A program made the translations under genes and the position numbers. From Pararhodonellum marinum (GTDB taxonomy: Bacteria; Bacteroidota; Bacteroidia; Cytophagales; Cyclobacteriaceae), in the NCBI RefSeq assembly GCF_015354735.1, contig NZ_JACEFJ010000017.1, positions 38,645 through 102,644 on the forward strand: 64,000 nucleotides of DNA. Reading direction: 5' to 3'. Shown in pieces: positions 55,148 to 64,000 of the stretch (its first letter is position 1; each line of letters opens with the position of its first letter). Under the pieces are notes generated by a model, which was given only the letters and a program-made list of their open reading frames with translations, did not search any database and was not told the DNA's origin.

Positions 55148-55474
55148 TCATTTTCTAGCTTGACTTTTATATTTTTTAACAAATTCTTCTGCATCTCTAA
55201 TATTTTCAGGATATGCAACATAGTAATGGTCAGCGCTCAATTTATTTTTCGTTTCCAGTTCTTTAAAAACGTGTTGGTAATGAAAACCATTTTCTATCAG
55301 ATATTTAACCGTTTCCCACTTTTTGTCATCCGCTTTTTTGGGAGGTCTGAATCGGTGTGGCAAAAGTATCATTGGCTTACCACATTCAGGACAAAGGTAT
55401 TGAAGTTCAGAGCCACTATCGAATGGCCGGCTAAATGCCATCTTACATTCTATACAAACTTTTTTATGTCCCAT
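55148..55474 (-). CDS. zinc-ribbon protein
   Basis: A 108-residue cytoplasmic protein with a clear zinc-ribbon: two CxxC pairs in VCIECKM (about 6-9) and LCPECGKP (about 28-31). The C-terminal half is helical and Lys-rich, ending in KKYKSQARK, which could bind nucleic acid. No named family; it stands alone. Confidence 0.7.
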   Translation of the reverse strand: MGHKKVCIECKMAFSRPFDSGSELQYLCPECGKPMILLPHRFRPPKKADDKKWETVKYLIENGFHYQHVFKELETKNKLSADHYYVAYPENIRDAEEFVKKYKSQARK

Positions 55475-55609
55475 TTCTTCATTTTAGCTGCTAAGAAAAC
55501 TAAACAATACAATAAAATTAGGTACTCTTATTATATCTTTATTCAGGATGCTACATAATTCTCAACTATCAAAGATAACTCAGTTTTTTAAGTCTATCTT
55601 CTTTCTCAA

Positions 55610-56377
55610 TCAGTGCACATCAATACCATCAAAATAAATTTCTGTTATTGCCGTGTGGTCATACAATTCGCCTTCGTAAACATCCATAATTTCAAATTTG
55701 ATTGTCCACCAGGGTTTCGTTCGCAATTGCTCCCAATTATCTTTATCATGATAGCCTAAGGGTTCAAATTTAAAGTGCTGTTCTTGTCTGCTGTCTTTAA
55801 GGTTGAGGATTGCAAGGAGCTTGTCGTCCACAAACATTTTGAGTTTTTTGACCCTTGAATTTTCATTCCAAGCTGCTTTGGATTTTACATATCCATTTAC
55901 GATAATGATTTCAGTAATGCGAGGGTTATTTGGCGGAAAATGGTAAATCACATACTCGCCAATTCCGTATCCTGGGACACCTTCAATCCAAGCAGTCTGA
56001 TAGTCAAGATCGTGAATGTTTTCTGCTGAATAACTTATATCCTTTTCAGTTTTCAATGATGACGAAGCCGAAGTAGTATCAATTCCGCCTCCGCAATACC
56101 AGCTACACCCTATCCCTAAAATGTCCCAATAGCTTTCGTAGCTCTCATCACAATTGTGATATATTTCCCTGTCCGTCGGGCTAAGCATTTCATATTCTGT
56201 TTGATTACTTACTTTTTTCCATACTTTCTCGCACAACTCCCGTTGTCGTATAAATTCAATTTCGCCTTCTACACTTTTGTCAACAAGAACACCCAGAGTA
56301 GGATGCATTTCCTTAACAGCCTGAGCATAAGTTGTCATGCTGATCAACGTAAAAACATATGTAAGTATAATCCGCAT
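55610..56377 (-). CDS. secreted protein with NADase-type glycan-binding domain
   Basis: A 255-residue protein with a Sec signal peptide (to TTYAQ). A Cys-containing segment LGIGCSWYCGGGIDT is followed by a jelly-roll domain (about 110-255) with AENIHDLDYQTAWIEGVPGYG, EIIIVNGYVKS and VKKLKMFVDDKLL. This matches the discoidin-like glycan-binding domain found fused to NAD-glycohydrolases. No toxin domain is attached here. Likely binds sugar at the cell surface. Confidence 0.72.
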   Translation of the reverse strand: MRIILTYVFTLISMTTYAQAVKEMHPTLGVLVDKSVEGEIEFIRQRELCEKVWKKVSNQTEYEMLSPTDREIYHNCDESYESYWDILGIGCSWYCGGGIDTTSASSSLKTEKDISYSAENIHDLDYQTAWIEGVPGYGIGEYVIYHFPPNNPRITEIIIVNGYVKSKAAWNENSRVKKLKMFVDDKLLAILNLKDSRQEQHFKFEPLGYHDKDNWEQLRTKPWWTIKFEIMDVYEGELYDHTAITEIYFDGIDVH

Positions 56378-56594
56378 TTTCTGCTGTTTTAATGAAGACC
56401 TAACGTTTGGTGAAATAGGGAATTTCGGAGAACCAAACGGTAGCCTGCAAAAATGCCAAATAGAAGAACAAATGTTCCGAAAACCTCTATCTGCCCCATG
56501 TTTTCTTAACTGCTATTGTTGTGGGCCGTTCGCGTAAGCCAGTATTCCTTGTCGACCGAGTCGTCTCTATTTCTTTTGTCGCAAATTCTCTCAG

Positions 56595-57095
56595 CTATAA
56601 ATGTTGCCCAACCAGTTCTTTGTTTTCTTTGATTAGTTTTTTTATTTTTTCAACAGTTATAAAGAGTCCCTCATAGTATTCTCCGGTCTGAAATTTTGGT
56701 GCCATATCTTCTATGATTATCCGATAAGCTATCTCATCTTTTATGATTTTCCCAAGTCCATCACTGACTTCAATTCTCATTTGCCTGTCTTGAAGCGCTA
56801 CTGTGATAAGTATTCCATCATCGTAATCTTTTCTACCAATTCCCCAATTACTAGCTTTTCTAAGCGAATAATCTTCAATTGATTCACCATCCAATGACTC
56901 TATTGTCAGGATTACGATTTGAGAGCCAATGCTTTGTTCTAATTCTCTGATTTGGTCTGTTAAGCTAGATATTTCCTCATCTGTCAAAATATGAGCCCAG
57001 TCATTTACAAAGTAAATGCTTTGCCCCTTCTTCTGTCCACAAGAAAAAGTAAACAATGCAACAAAGAGGAATAGGTATAATATTTTTTTTTTCAT
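56595..57095 (-). CDS. TPM-domain lipoprotein
   Basis: A 166-residue lipoprotein (lipobox FTFSC). The TPM domain occupies most of the chain: VNDWAHILTDEEISSLTDQI, then IVILTIESLDGESIEDYSLRKASNWGIGRKDYDDGILI and MRIEVSDGLGKIIKD. Unlike many relatives it lacks a C-terminal membrane helix and Gly-rich tail. The TPM family includes phosphatase-like and photosystem-repair members; role here unknown. Confidence 0.85.
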   Translation of the reverse strand: MKKKILYLFLFVALFTFSCGQKKGQSIYFVNDWAHILTDEEISSLTDQIRELEQSIGSQIVILTIESLDGESIEDYSLRKASNWGIGRKDYDDGILITVALQDRQMRIEVSDGLGKIIKDEIAYRIIIEDMAPKFQTGEYYEGLFITVEKIKKLIKENKELVGQHL

Positions 57096-57230
57096 TTCTT
57101 GTCAGCAAAGGGCCCACAATGTTAAGCAAAGGTAATTGTTTCCAGGAGCACTGAGACCCATTCAACATTAGCAAATGATGTGGGAAGTTGTTCCTGACAT
57201 TCCATAATCTTAGTTCGTACCGTTTTAACA

Positions 57231-60215
57231 TTATCTATGATTAATCAAGTACAGGAACACTTCAGCTGCATGCCAGGTATGTGGTGCAGATATTTTTTCC
57301 GTAACATAGACATCATCAATTAGCTTTAGGTTTTCATATTTTGCCTGACTGGCCTCTTGTTCCCAGGTTAAAGGGTAAAGCCTGTTGCTTATCGGATTTC
57401 TTTTCTTACCATGAAAATTGTCTGCAGCCCATCCAATGTAAGGGTATTTATCATTTTTCCATTCATCATAGGCATCGGTTGTGCCCTCAAGGTAGTCCTC
57501 TTTATAATCCCACCAGAAAAGTGAAGAATAATCATCTTGGATCTTTGGAATAGCATAAGGATCATTGATACCAAGGCTCTGTAAACCATATTTCATCCAT
57601 TTGGTTTGATAGACGGGTGTTTCATGAAAATCTGATAATCCTTTGATATACAATCCGTTTTCGTCTTCTACCTCAAATTCCTTCACTTCTTCCAGGATCT
57701 TTTGAACGAGTGGGTGGTCCTTATCTGAAAACAGAGATAAGAGGTACAAGGTCTGTCCAAGATTATCGGGCTCAGTAATTCCGGCATTGTTGCGGTCATA
57801 AACCTCGTTGAGGTTCAGCACCCAGTCTTTGATCAAATCTAAATTGCCTGTTTCTTTCAGGCACATGGCCATCATGGCAGCATCACGCCTCCAAGGTTTG
57901 TCATATACAATGAAGTTGGGAACCGGCTTGCTATCCACAATATTGACAAGAATCTCATGGTTCAGAACCTTCAGTATTTCACTGTATTTATGTCCTGTGA
58001 AGGTTGGCAGTTTTATGGATGAGTTTGTTCCGTCAACCCGCTTATTTTTGTTGCCTTCTTTGATAAAAACACCATTTTCATCTTCATAAATCGTGACAAA
58101 TACATCTGTAAGGGTTTCAATTTCAACTCGGTATTCATTGGGGATTATTAGGACTTGCTTAACAGGCCATTGCCTGATTATTTCCCCTGATAGGGCATTT
58201 TTTAAAACTCCATCCTTGTACAAGAGTTTTGTCCTGTTTCCCATGCCAAACAAGAAAAATTCAATGTCTGGCATTTCCATAAATCTGAACTCTTCTTCAA
58301 ATTCTGACAATTGATGGATATACTTTTTTAAGGATGTTGATTCTTTTGTATGGAGTAACTTGAAATCAGGAAACAATACATCGTAATCTGCCATAGATTG
58401 GCCGGCTTCTGCAAATGGCACGAGTAGCATTTCTGAAACAACATTGTCTCGTAGAACTGAAACAGCATACAACTGGTCTCCATTCCACCCCCATTTTGGC
58501 AATCCATTTGCGTCAGATACATTTTTATCGGCTGCCAATAATTGTGGACCACGTTTGAGGGCAACCTCCTTTGATCCTTTATTGTTGTCGTTCATTTTTA
58601 CAACTGGCATTTCCGTTACAATTTCCATTATGTCCTCATTTTTCCAGTCTCTTTTGATATCCAATATTGAACCTGGTTCTCCTTCAAAAATTTCATCATC
58701 GATTTTTACTGTAAAGTCATTTGCCCAATCCGGTACATTAAATAGGATAGAGGCATTTTTGATCGATTCTGAAGTAGATTTAATGGTAACCTTAGCGTTT
58801 CCATTTTTAGGGAAATCGGTTTCAATCATTAATGTAACAGGAATTTGTTCACCCTTTTGAGTAAAATATGTCTCAGTTTCTGAAGCAGTCAGCAACGTAA
58901 TGATAGGGGCATCATTAAGGCGCCCAACTATCAAGTTTGAAATAAGGGACACACCTCTCGGTATACTTGAGGAGCAGCAGCTTATATCAGGCAATATTCC
59001 ATGTGTGACTTCACCAAAACGCTTGCGGCCCGTTAAAGGCAAAAAATAGCATACTTCTCCATTTTGTGGATTCTGGGATGGCAAAATGGCATTATAAACA
59101 GTGTTTTCTATTTGCTGCATGTACTTTTGTTCTCCTGTAATTTCCAACAACCGCATGTTCATCTGAAGCCAGGTAACAGAAACACACCCTTCCCCCGGGC
59201 CACAGAATTTTGTACCATAGGCATAGTTTCCTGTTGGATTCAATACAAGATCATCCTGAAAATGTTCGGTATGGCTTGTGGTACCATTGATGTATAAACG
59301 GTGGGTAACTATATCGTTCCATGCATTTTGAACTGCCTTCAGGTAATCGCTTGTTCCTGTTACTTTGTATAAGTCAAGTAGTCCAACAAGGCATGACATC
59401 ATCTCATAAGCCTTGTTATTTGCGGTCTTATACACATTGCCGTGTTCCAGTAAACTTGATAGTATTTTCGGGCCATTATCCTGCTCCCAAGACTTTACCA
59501 GGTACTCACAAAAGTCCAAATTTTCTTTTTTCCCGGTAATTGTATAAAGTTTTACCATTGGCTCCAGGACACTCGTTGGGGCCATTCCCTCATGAGTTCC
59601 GGAAATTATAATATCCTTTTTACCTTCACCAAAGGTTGATCTCAGAAGGGTTGCCATTCTTACACAAGCTGACAATGCATGAGGGTCTTTGGTTAAGTCG
59701 TAGTAGGCAAGAAGGCCAATCATATTGTATTTGTGGCTCCACACATCCCATGAAGTCCACCTGTCCTTTTCTTCATATGTACCTAAATAACCATCGGTCA
59801 ATTGGGTTTTTATCAACTCTTTTGCCGCATAATCAATCCTATCTTTGAGCGCTTGATTGCCGGAATGCTGATATTCCAACACTGCTGCATGGAGAAACTT
59901 TCCCACATGCTCACCAATCCATTGTTGGGCGCCTGGCCTGTTTCTGTATGGCTCCAATATGCTTTCCAAATCTATTGTTAGCAGCCTTTTTTCAAGATTT
60001 ATGCTTGTTTTTTCTTCCAAATACCCCCCTGCTGCAAGGAAAGTGTTCTCGCTCAGTTCAAATTTATCATTGAAGGAAGTTGCGGTTTGAGCCCGACCTA
60101 TTGATTGCATCGAAACAGCAAAAATAATCAACACCAATACATACAAGGGGTTTGTATTTGTTTGTTCGGATCTCAAAAATTCTGATTCTGTGAAAAATAA
60201 ACTTATCCTTCTCAT
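57231..60215 (-). CDS. GH127-like (beta-L-arabinofuranosidase family) secreted enzyme
   Basis: A 994-residue secreted protein with a signal peptide (cleavage near IGRAQ). The core matches GH127/DUF1680: an alpha/alpha-barrel with WIGEHVGKFLHAA and YLGTYEEKDRW near the start, then EGC near 344 and the Cys pair DISCCSSS near 413. In characterised GH127 members an ECxx glutamate and cysteines bind zinc, and one Cys is the nucleophile, so activity is plausible. The C-terminal 300 residues form an additional helical domain. No SusC/D pair or other glycosidase is adjacent, so its polysaccharide target is not evident. Confidence 0.82.
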   Translation of the reverse strand: MRRISLFFTESEFLRSEQTNTNPLYVLVLIIFAVSMQSIGRAQTATSFNDKFELSENTFLAAGGYLEEKTSINLEKRLLTIDLESILEPYRNRPGAQQWIGEHVGKFLHAAVLEYQHSGNQALKDRIDYAAKELIKTQLTDGYLGTYEEKDRWTSWDVWSHKYNMIGLLAYYDLTKDPHALSACVRMATLLRSTFGEGKKDIIISGTHEGMAPTSVLEPMVKLYTITGKKENLDFCEYLVKSWEQDNGPKILSSLLEHGNVYKTANNKAYEMMSCLVGLLDLYKVTGTSDYLKAVQNAWNDIVTHRLYINGTTSHTEHFQDDLVLNPTGNYAYGTKFCGPGEGCVSVTWLQMNMRLLEITGEQKYMQQIENTVYNAILPSQNPQNGEVCYFLPLTGRKRFGEVTHGILPDISCCSSSIPRGVSLISNLIVGRLNDAPIITLLTASETETYFTQKGEQIPVTLMIETDFPKNGNAKVTIKSTSESIKNASILFNVPDWANDFTVKIDDEIFEGEPGSILDIKRDWKNEDIMEIVTEMPVVKMNDNNKGSKEVALKRGPQLLAADKNVSDANGLPKWGWNGDQLYAVSVLRDNVVSEMLLVPFAEAGQSMADYDVLFPDFKLLHTKESTSLKKYIHQLSEFEEEFRFMEMPDIEFFLFGMGNRTKLLYKDGVLKNALSGEIIRQWPVKQVLIIPNEYRVEIETLTDVFVTIYEDENGVFIKEGNKNKRVDGTNSSIKLPTFTGHKYSEILKVLNHEILVNIVDSKPVPNFIVYDKPWRRDAAMMAMCLKETGNLDLIKDWVLNLNEVYDRNNAGITEPDNLGQTLYLLSLFSDKDHPLVQKILEEVKEFEVEDENGLYIKGLSDFHETPVYQTKWMKYGLQSLGINDPYAIPKIQDDYSSLFWWDYKEDYLEGTTDAYDEWKNDKYPYIGWAADNFHGKKRNPISNRLYPLTWEQEASQAKYENLKLIDDVYVTEKISAPHTWHAAEVFLYLINHR

Positions 60216-60353
60216 AATAATTGTTTAGGCAGGTTACTTTCAATTAGCTTCAACATTCCCTGTGGTAACCGTGTCAGATTTTCATATACTTTACTACAGT
60301 ATTAAAGATAATTAAAACTAGAATACTTTCTGTCACCACTTCAGTCAGCATAG

Positions 60354-60890
60354 TTACAACACAGTCTTGGCAGTTCGGCTTTCTTTATTCGCTAATTGAC
60401 CAGATTTTATGACTCTATTTATTCTTGGTTGCAAAAACCATATACCGATTGGTAGAAAAAAGATTAGAAAAAAGTCAGCAAAATATTCAGCAAACGAGGC
60501 TTTTTTACCCAATTCGATTGATTTCAAAGTTTTAGCAGGAAAGGCAATAGAATAAAGGAAAGCATAAAACACATAAAAGAATGGTATGGCTAACAAACCA
60601 TTGAATGTCATTCCTTCTCCATCCGATAAAATCATTATTGCTGAAGATACCGTAATCCAAATGAAAAAATTGATTAAGAAAAAATTGTAATTTAGTTCTA
60701 TTTTTTTAGGTAAATAATCTTGTAAAAAGTGTCCGATTGCCAAAGGGTAAATTCCATATATCAAATTTCCTGCTGTTGTCAATATTGCGTTTATTGTTGG
60801 TTCATTTTCTACACGGGAACCCCCAACAAAGAGCCCAAATATTAACAGAATAAAAATTTGCCAATGTTTCGCTGTTAAGAGTTTTTCCAT
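60354..60890 (-). CDS. membrane protein of unknown function
   Basis: A 178-residue protein with about five hydrophobic segments (WQIFILLIFGLFVGG, LIYGIYPLAIGHFL, FFLINFFIWITVSSAIMIL, LLAIPFFYVFYAFLYSIAF, FFLIFFLPIGIWFL) and a short basic tail. No family recognised. It is encoded alone in the accessory stretch between the GH127 gene and a truncated gene. Confidence 0.55.
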   Translation of the reverse strand: MEKLLTAKHWQIFILLIFGLFVGGSRVENEPTINAILTTAGNLIYGIYPLAIGHFLQDYLPKKIELNYNFFLINFFIWITVSSAIMILSDGEGMTFNGLLAIPFFYVFYAFLYSIAFPAKTLKSIELGKKASFAEYFADFFLIFFLPIGIWFLQPRINRVIKSGQLANKESRTAKTVL

Positions 60891-61057
60891 TTTGAGCGTT
60901 CTTTTTATGAAAAGTGTTAAATAGCTGACCGTAAACTTTTCTGGTTTAGACGGCTACTGAAGCAGAATTCTTTCCTTCAATGACAATCTCCATCAGAGGT
61001 CAAAGCTCGAATTTAAGATGATTCCACCATAAGCAAAATGCTTTACCACAGCTTTTT

Positions 61058-61294
61058 TTATTTTTCTGATAATTCGTTCAATCTGTCATCAGTCTCGTCA
61101 ATTTCCATTGCTTCATTTAAATATTTTCGAATAGCATTTTTTATTGATTCCGTGTCGCCATTTTGAAGTAAAGTTAAATATGCCGCAAAGTTTATGGAAT
61201 CATATTCATCATCAATGCTGTCCCCTACTCCAAAAGGGCTCCATCCATTGAGTATTTGTCTTATCCTATTAAAGTATTGCCTTGCGGATGTCAG
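61058..61294 (-). pseudogene. truncated gene remnant resembling DUF1871
   Basis: On the minus strand one frame reads LTSARQYFNRIRQILNGWSP then FGVGDSIDDEYDSINFAAY and ends after RLNELSEK with a normal TAA. The segment (ILN-W-PFG---DEYD) resembles the small DUF1871 family. There is no ATG before residue 60 and an in-frame stop lies at 61295-61297, so the N-terminus is lost. About 79 codons remain with coding character. Confidence 0.65.
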
Positions 61295-61359
61295 TCAACA
61301 GCCACTAGACAAATGCAAATTATTCGTGGATTCCTTGAAAAACAAACGCTGTATCCAAA

Positions 61360-61395
61360 AAAGCCCTGAAAGATGAATGCATCAATCAGGGCTTT
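61360..61395. terminator. inverted repeat, probable terminator
   Basis: AAAGCCCTGA (61360-61369) pairs with TCAGGGCTTT (61386-61395), a perfect 10-bp stem with a 16-base loop. It lies 32 bp beyond the TfoX-like stop codon, with A-rich sequence outside that reads as U-rich on the minus strand. Confidence 0.65.
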
Positions 61396-61427
61396 ATTTC
61401 AAGGGTTCATCTCTAGTCGGTTTAATA

Positions 61428-61784
61428 TTATCGGGTCGTGGTTCTTTTCTTTGACTTTTTTGAAACTATATTATAGTCAATGCAAATTTTTAATAAGTAA
61501 TCAAAATCATTTTTGTTCCTAAAACCTGCCGGATTTATGTAACAATATCCTTTGTACTCTTTACCTTTCATTAACATTGTTTCATATCCACTCCATTCGT
61601 AAAGTTCTTCTTGACGATTGGGGTCAAACCGTAACATCAATTTTTCTCCACTAACGCATACGCAGGTTTTTCCATTAACCATAAAGTTGAGAACAGAGAA
61701 CATTCCTTTTTCTTCAACAGCTAAGTTTGGAATTTCTGAAAGATACTCACGGACTCTGTCAGCAAGCCCTATATCATACGGCAT
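61428..61784 (-). CDS. TfoX/Sxy N-terminal-domain protein
   Basis: A 118-residue protein matching the TfoX N-terminal domain: LADRVREYLSEIP, EEKGMFSVLNFMVNGKTCVCVS, LMLRFDPNRQEEL and MKGKEYKGYCYINPAG. The C-terminal TfoX domain is absent, as in many small stand-alone members, so a competence role should not be assumed. It follows a VOC-family gene by 9 bp, probably in one transcript. Confidence 0.82.
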   Translation of the reverse strand: MPYDIGLADRVREYLSEIPNLAVEEKGMFSVLNFMVNGKTCVCVSGEKLMLRFDPNRQEELYEWSGYETMLMKGKEYKGYCYINPAGFRNKNDFDYLLKICIDYNIVSKKSKKRTTTR

Positions 61785-61793
61785 AGCCCATCA

Positions 61794-62168
61794 TTATTTT
61801 CGTGAGTGCAGTCCAAGGGTGTTGCCTTCTGTGTCAATGAAAATCGAAACATGGCCAAAATCGCCTATATGCAATTTAGGCTGCACCACTTTTCCCCCTG
61901 CTTTCTCAATTCTCTGTTCTTCTGCAACGCAGTCTTCGGTTTCAAAATAAATAAGCGTATTGTTGCTGCTTGGTGAATAATCTGCTTTTTCCACCAATGC
62001 ACCCGAAATATTTGGACTTTCAGGGCTAAATGGAAATACCGCTTGTTTACCCCATTCAATGGGAAGGTCAGTTAGTTTTACATTGAAAACTTCTTGATAA
62101 AAGTTCTTTGCTCTTTCAAAATTGGCCACGTGAATATCGAACCAACCTACAGGATTTGAATTGTTCAT
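61794..62168 (-). CDS. VOC-family (glyoxalase-like) protein
   Basis: A 124-residue vicinal-oxygen-chelate protein: WFDIHVANFERAKNFYQEVFNV at the start, a central IYFETEDCVAEEQRIEKAGGKVVQPK, and GHVSIFIDTEGNTLGLHS at the end. The metal ligands of a single-domain glyoxalase are plausible (His near 8, Glu near 73). Members bind metals and act as lyases, dioxygenases or resistance proteins. Co-transcribed with the TfoX-like gene. Confidence 0.88.
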   Translation of the reverse strand: MNNSNPVGWFDIHVANFERAKNFYQEVFNVKLTDLPIEWGKQAVFPFSPESPNISGALVEKADYSPSSNNTLIYFETEDCVAEEQRIEKAGGKVVQPKLHIGDFGHVSIFIDTEGNTLGLHSRK

Positions 62169-62254
62169 TACTTTAAAATTTAAAGGGTTTTTGCATTATT
62201 GCAGTGCAAACTTACCTTATGTCGAAAAATCAAAATTGTAAAAATGGGACAAGC

Positions 62255-63070
62255 CTAATTCTCCCGATCAAATATTAAAGACATTTTAAGGTCTTCACCA
62301 TAAAATTCTTTGGGTGTTAGCCCGGTAAACTCTTTAAACTCTTTTATAAAATGTGCTTGGTCAAAATATTCATTTTCATAAGCCAAATCCGTTAATTTAT
62401 CGACATCTTTTGTCAATAACGACTTTAATGCAGCTTGTATTCGTATTGTTTTTGAGAGTTGCTTTGGGCTTAAACCGATTGTTGACGAAAATTTTCTAGC
62501 TAATTGTCTCCGATTAATTTTAATTTTTGCAGCATGTTCATTTACAGAAAATTGTCCCTTAGCGTTTAAAATAGTTTCAATGGTTGATTTTGCAATCTTG
62601 TCAATGGTTTGTTTATCAGTCAAACGTTTTAATAAAAAGGCTTCGATCAGGTTTATTCTCTCTGAAGTTGAATTTGCGTTTAAAATTTTTTCTCCAATTT
62701 CTTCCCCTTCTTTCCCAAATAGCTTATTTAATGGAATAGCCGTGTTTTCCATTTCCTTTATCGGAATGGTCGAGAAGGGTACAAAACCGTTCGGGTGAAA
62801 TCGAACAACAAATGAGCCCGTTATCCCAATTGGTTCTACTACATAAGGTTTGGTCAATTGTCCAATTAAGAAACATTTTGGCAAAATTATACTTTCTCCG
62901 TTACCAGGGTGGTGTTTGTATGTTTCTCCGTAATGAAAAATTAATTTCATAGTTCCATCAGGAACAATGGTATTTTTAACAGGTGTATCTTCTTTGGCAC
63001 CTTCCAATGTCCAATAGCACCTGACGAAGTCGCTCAATTCGCTGTTTGGTTCAAATATTTTGGCTTCCAT
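62255..63070 (-). CDS. AraC-family transcriptional regulator
   Basis: A 271-residue regulator. The N-terminal domain (about 1-150) matches the DUF6597 type: FVRCYWTLEG, IVPDGTMKLIFHYGE, FLIGQLTKP and GSFVVRFHPNGF. The C-terminal AraC helix-turn-helix pair is complete (INRRQLARKFSSTIGLSPKQL and LAYENEYFDQAHFIKEFKEFTGLTPKEF). It lies 86 bp upstream of the VOC and TfoX-like genes on the same strand and may control them. Confidence 0.9.
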   Translation of the reverse strand: MEAKIFEPNSELSDFVRCYWTLEGAKEDTPVKNTIVPDGTMKLIFHYGETYKHHPGNGESIILPKCFLIGQLTKPYVVEPIGITGSFVVRFHPNGFVPFSTIPIKEMENTAIPLNKLFGKEGEEIGEKILNANSTSERINLIEAFLLKRLTDKQTIDKIAKSTIETILNAKGQFSVNEHAAKIKINRRQLARKFSSTIGLSPKQLSKTIRIQAALKSLLTKDVDKLTDLAYENEYFDQAHFIKEFKEFTGLTPKEFYGEDLKMSLIFDREN

Positions 63071-63190
63071 GCACTTGATGTGCGGCTTTTTTTAATAAAT
63101 TTCCCTATGTTTTTCTACAATATTTAATCTTGACAATAAAACTACCTTCTTGGACATTGAGACGTCTTCTGCTCAATGCTAGTTATGGTT

Positions 63191-63922
63191 TTAAAATGAT
63201 TCTTCAGAAATTTGCTTAAGGTAATCTTTCATGTATTCTAGATATTCATTTTCAATAGATATAGTTTGTGTCAAACCTGCTATCATCTTATCTCTATATT
63301 CAATATAAATAGCATTTCTTTCATTTAATAATTCTCTATGTCTTGACCCTCTTTTTCGAATTTTTTCTGGACTGTCAATAGGAGTATTATTATTCAGCTC
63401 TATTTGTGTATTATTATATTTTAAATCAATTAAGAATTTGGTTGGATGCCCTGCTAGATTTTCAAGGGTACTCGTCTTTAGTTTAAATATCAGATTAATT
63501 AAAATATCATCTTCTACATATAATTGTAAAAGAGCCTCACTTGATAAAACTTCTTGGTAAACTTGATCATAAAAGTACATCTTAGAGTTTATTTCATTAT
63601 TGTCATATTCATCAATTAATGTTGGACTAGATTCTGTTAAAAGTCCTATCCACTTTTTAAAATTCTTGTGGAAATCAATTAACGTAAGTCTTTCATCATT
63701 TTTATGACTAATCTGTAAATTAGTTAACATATCAAGCTTAGCTTTTAAATTCGCGTTCTTCTCAATAAACTGCTGTTTGATTGATTCTACTTTAAATGTT
63801 AATTTTTCAATATCTTCATTAGTAGCAATGTTTTTACCCTTCTCTAAGAAGTAGGACTTAAAAAATGCCAGATAAAGACCTATGAAAATTATAACAACTT
63901 GTAATAAAATTTGAATCTCCAT
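63191..63922 (-). CDS. hypothetical membrane-anchored protein
   Basis: A 243-residue protein with one N-terminal membrane helix (IQILLQVVIIFIGLYLAFFK), a short coiled-coil region (NEDIEKLTFKVESIKQQFIEKNANLKAKL) and a mostly helical cytoplasmic body ending in a long helix. No family recognised. This architecture is common in accessory islands, including some defence loci, but nothing here shows that role. Confidence 0.55.
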   Translation of the reverse strand: MEIQILLQVVIIFIGLYLAFFKSYFLEKGKNIATNEDIEKLTFKVESIKQQFIEKNANLKAKLDMLTNLQISHKNDERLTLIDFHKNFKKWIGLLTESSPTLIDEYDNNEINSKMYFYDQVYQEVLSSEALLQLYVEDDILINLIFKLKTSTLENLAGHPTKFLIDLKYNNTQIELNNNTPIDSPEKIRKRGSRHRELLNERNAIYIEYRDKMIAGLTQTISIENEYLEYMKDYLKQISEESF

Positions 63923-64000
63923 TTTCTATCTTTTAAAGATTAAATCTTTTCTAAAATTCCCATATACTCTTTGATAAATTTCTTTCCTATTAAGATATAG

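Noticed and set aside
1..64000. tRNA, rRNA or insertion sequence
   Set aside because: No cloverleaf-like sequence, rRNA motif or transposase was found on reading both strands; a tRNAscan search would settle tRNAs.

Overview
The window looks like chromosome of a Bacteroidota member, most likely an aerobic cytophaga-type organism of the Cyclobacteriaceae or a close relative (inference). The evidence is a TonB receptor with a carboxypeptidase-regulatory-like plug extension paired with a DUF4249 lipoprotein, a pair of DUF1080 domains beside a Tat-exported Gfo/Idh/MocA oxidoreductase, many short lipoboxes of the FFxC type, a TPR-LuxR membrane regulator, very weak Shine-Dalgarno sequences, and no tRNA or rRNA gene.

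Layout. 0.1-3.2 kb: an alpha/beta hydrolase and its TetR regulator, each preceded by the same 16-bp palindrome, then glutamyl-tRNA reductase. 3.4-9.0 kb: a carbohydrate block (double DUF1080 lipoprotein, Tat oxidoreductase, LacI regulator, uronate isomerase) in which one LacI-like operator motif occurs before the DUF1080 gene and again in the lacI-uxaC intergenic region. 9.1-12.2 kb: a molybdopterin oxidoreductase with its FdhD sulfurtransferase. 12.5-19.7 kb: M48 lipoprotein protease, eukaryotic-type branching enzyme, TonB receptor plus DUF4249. 19.8-24.5 kb: a frameshifted lipoprotein gene, a DUF1801 protein, a dehalogenase-like hydrolase, a tandem repeat array, a Crp/Fnr regulator and a CBS/DUF21 transporter. 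24.9-37.2 kb: a plus-strand block flanked by minus-strand genes. It holds a TPR-HTH regulator, a lipoprotein related to cholesterol-dependent cytolysins, an AraC remnant, and a tight four-gene operon. 37.3-54 kb: mostly housekeeping and envelope genes, including a two-component system with a porin, methionine aminopeptidase, an SDR and a thioredoxin-like protein. 54-64 kb: an AT-rich accessory stretch, nearly all on the minus strand, of small unknown proteins, a GH127-like enzyme, a truncated gene remnant and an AraC/VOC/TfoX group.

The most unusual content is the operon at 29071-37222: a patatin-like phospholipase, a caspase-like peptidase fused to a CHAT-like domain with a degenerate active site and a zinc ribbon, a TPR protein, and a fourth protein. 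The C-terminal halves of the last two both align by eye, in order, with the cytoplasmic domain of the type III export gate protein FlhA/SctV (FHIPEP family), although neither has membrane segments and no secretion genes are present here. A lipase, a protease and possible ring-forming scaffolds in one transcript suggest a conflict or regulated-cell-death system; this is inference. The cytolysin-like lipoprotein just upstream has its own terminator and may be an independent antagonism factor.
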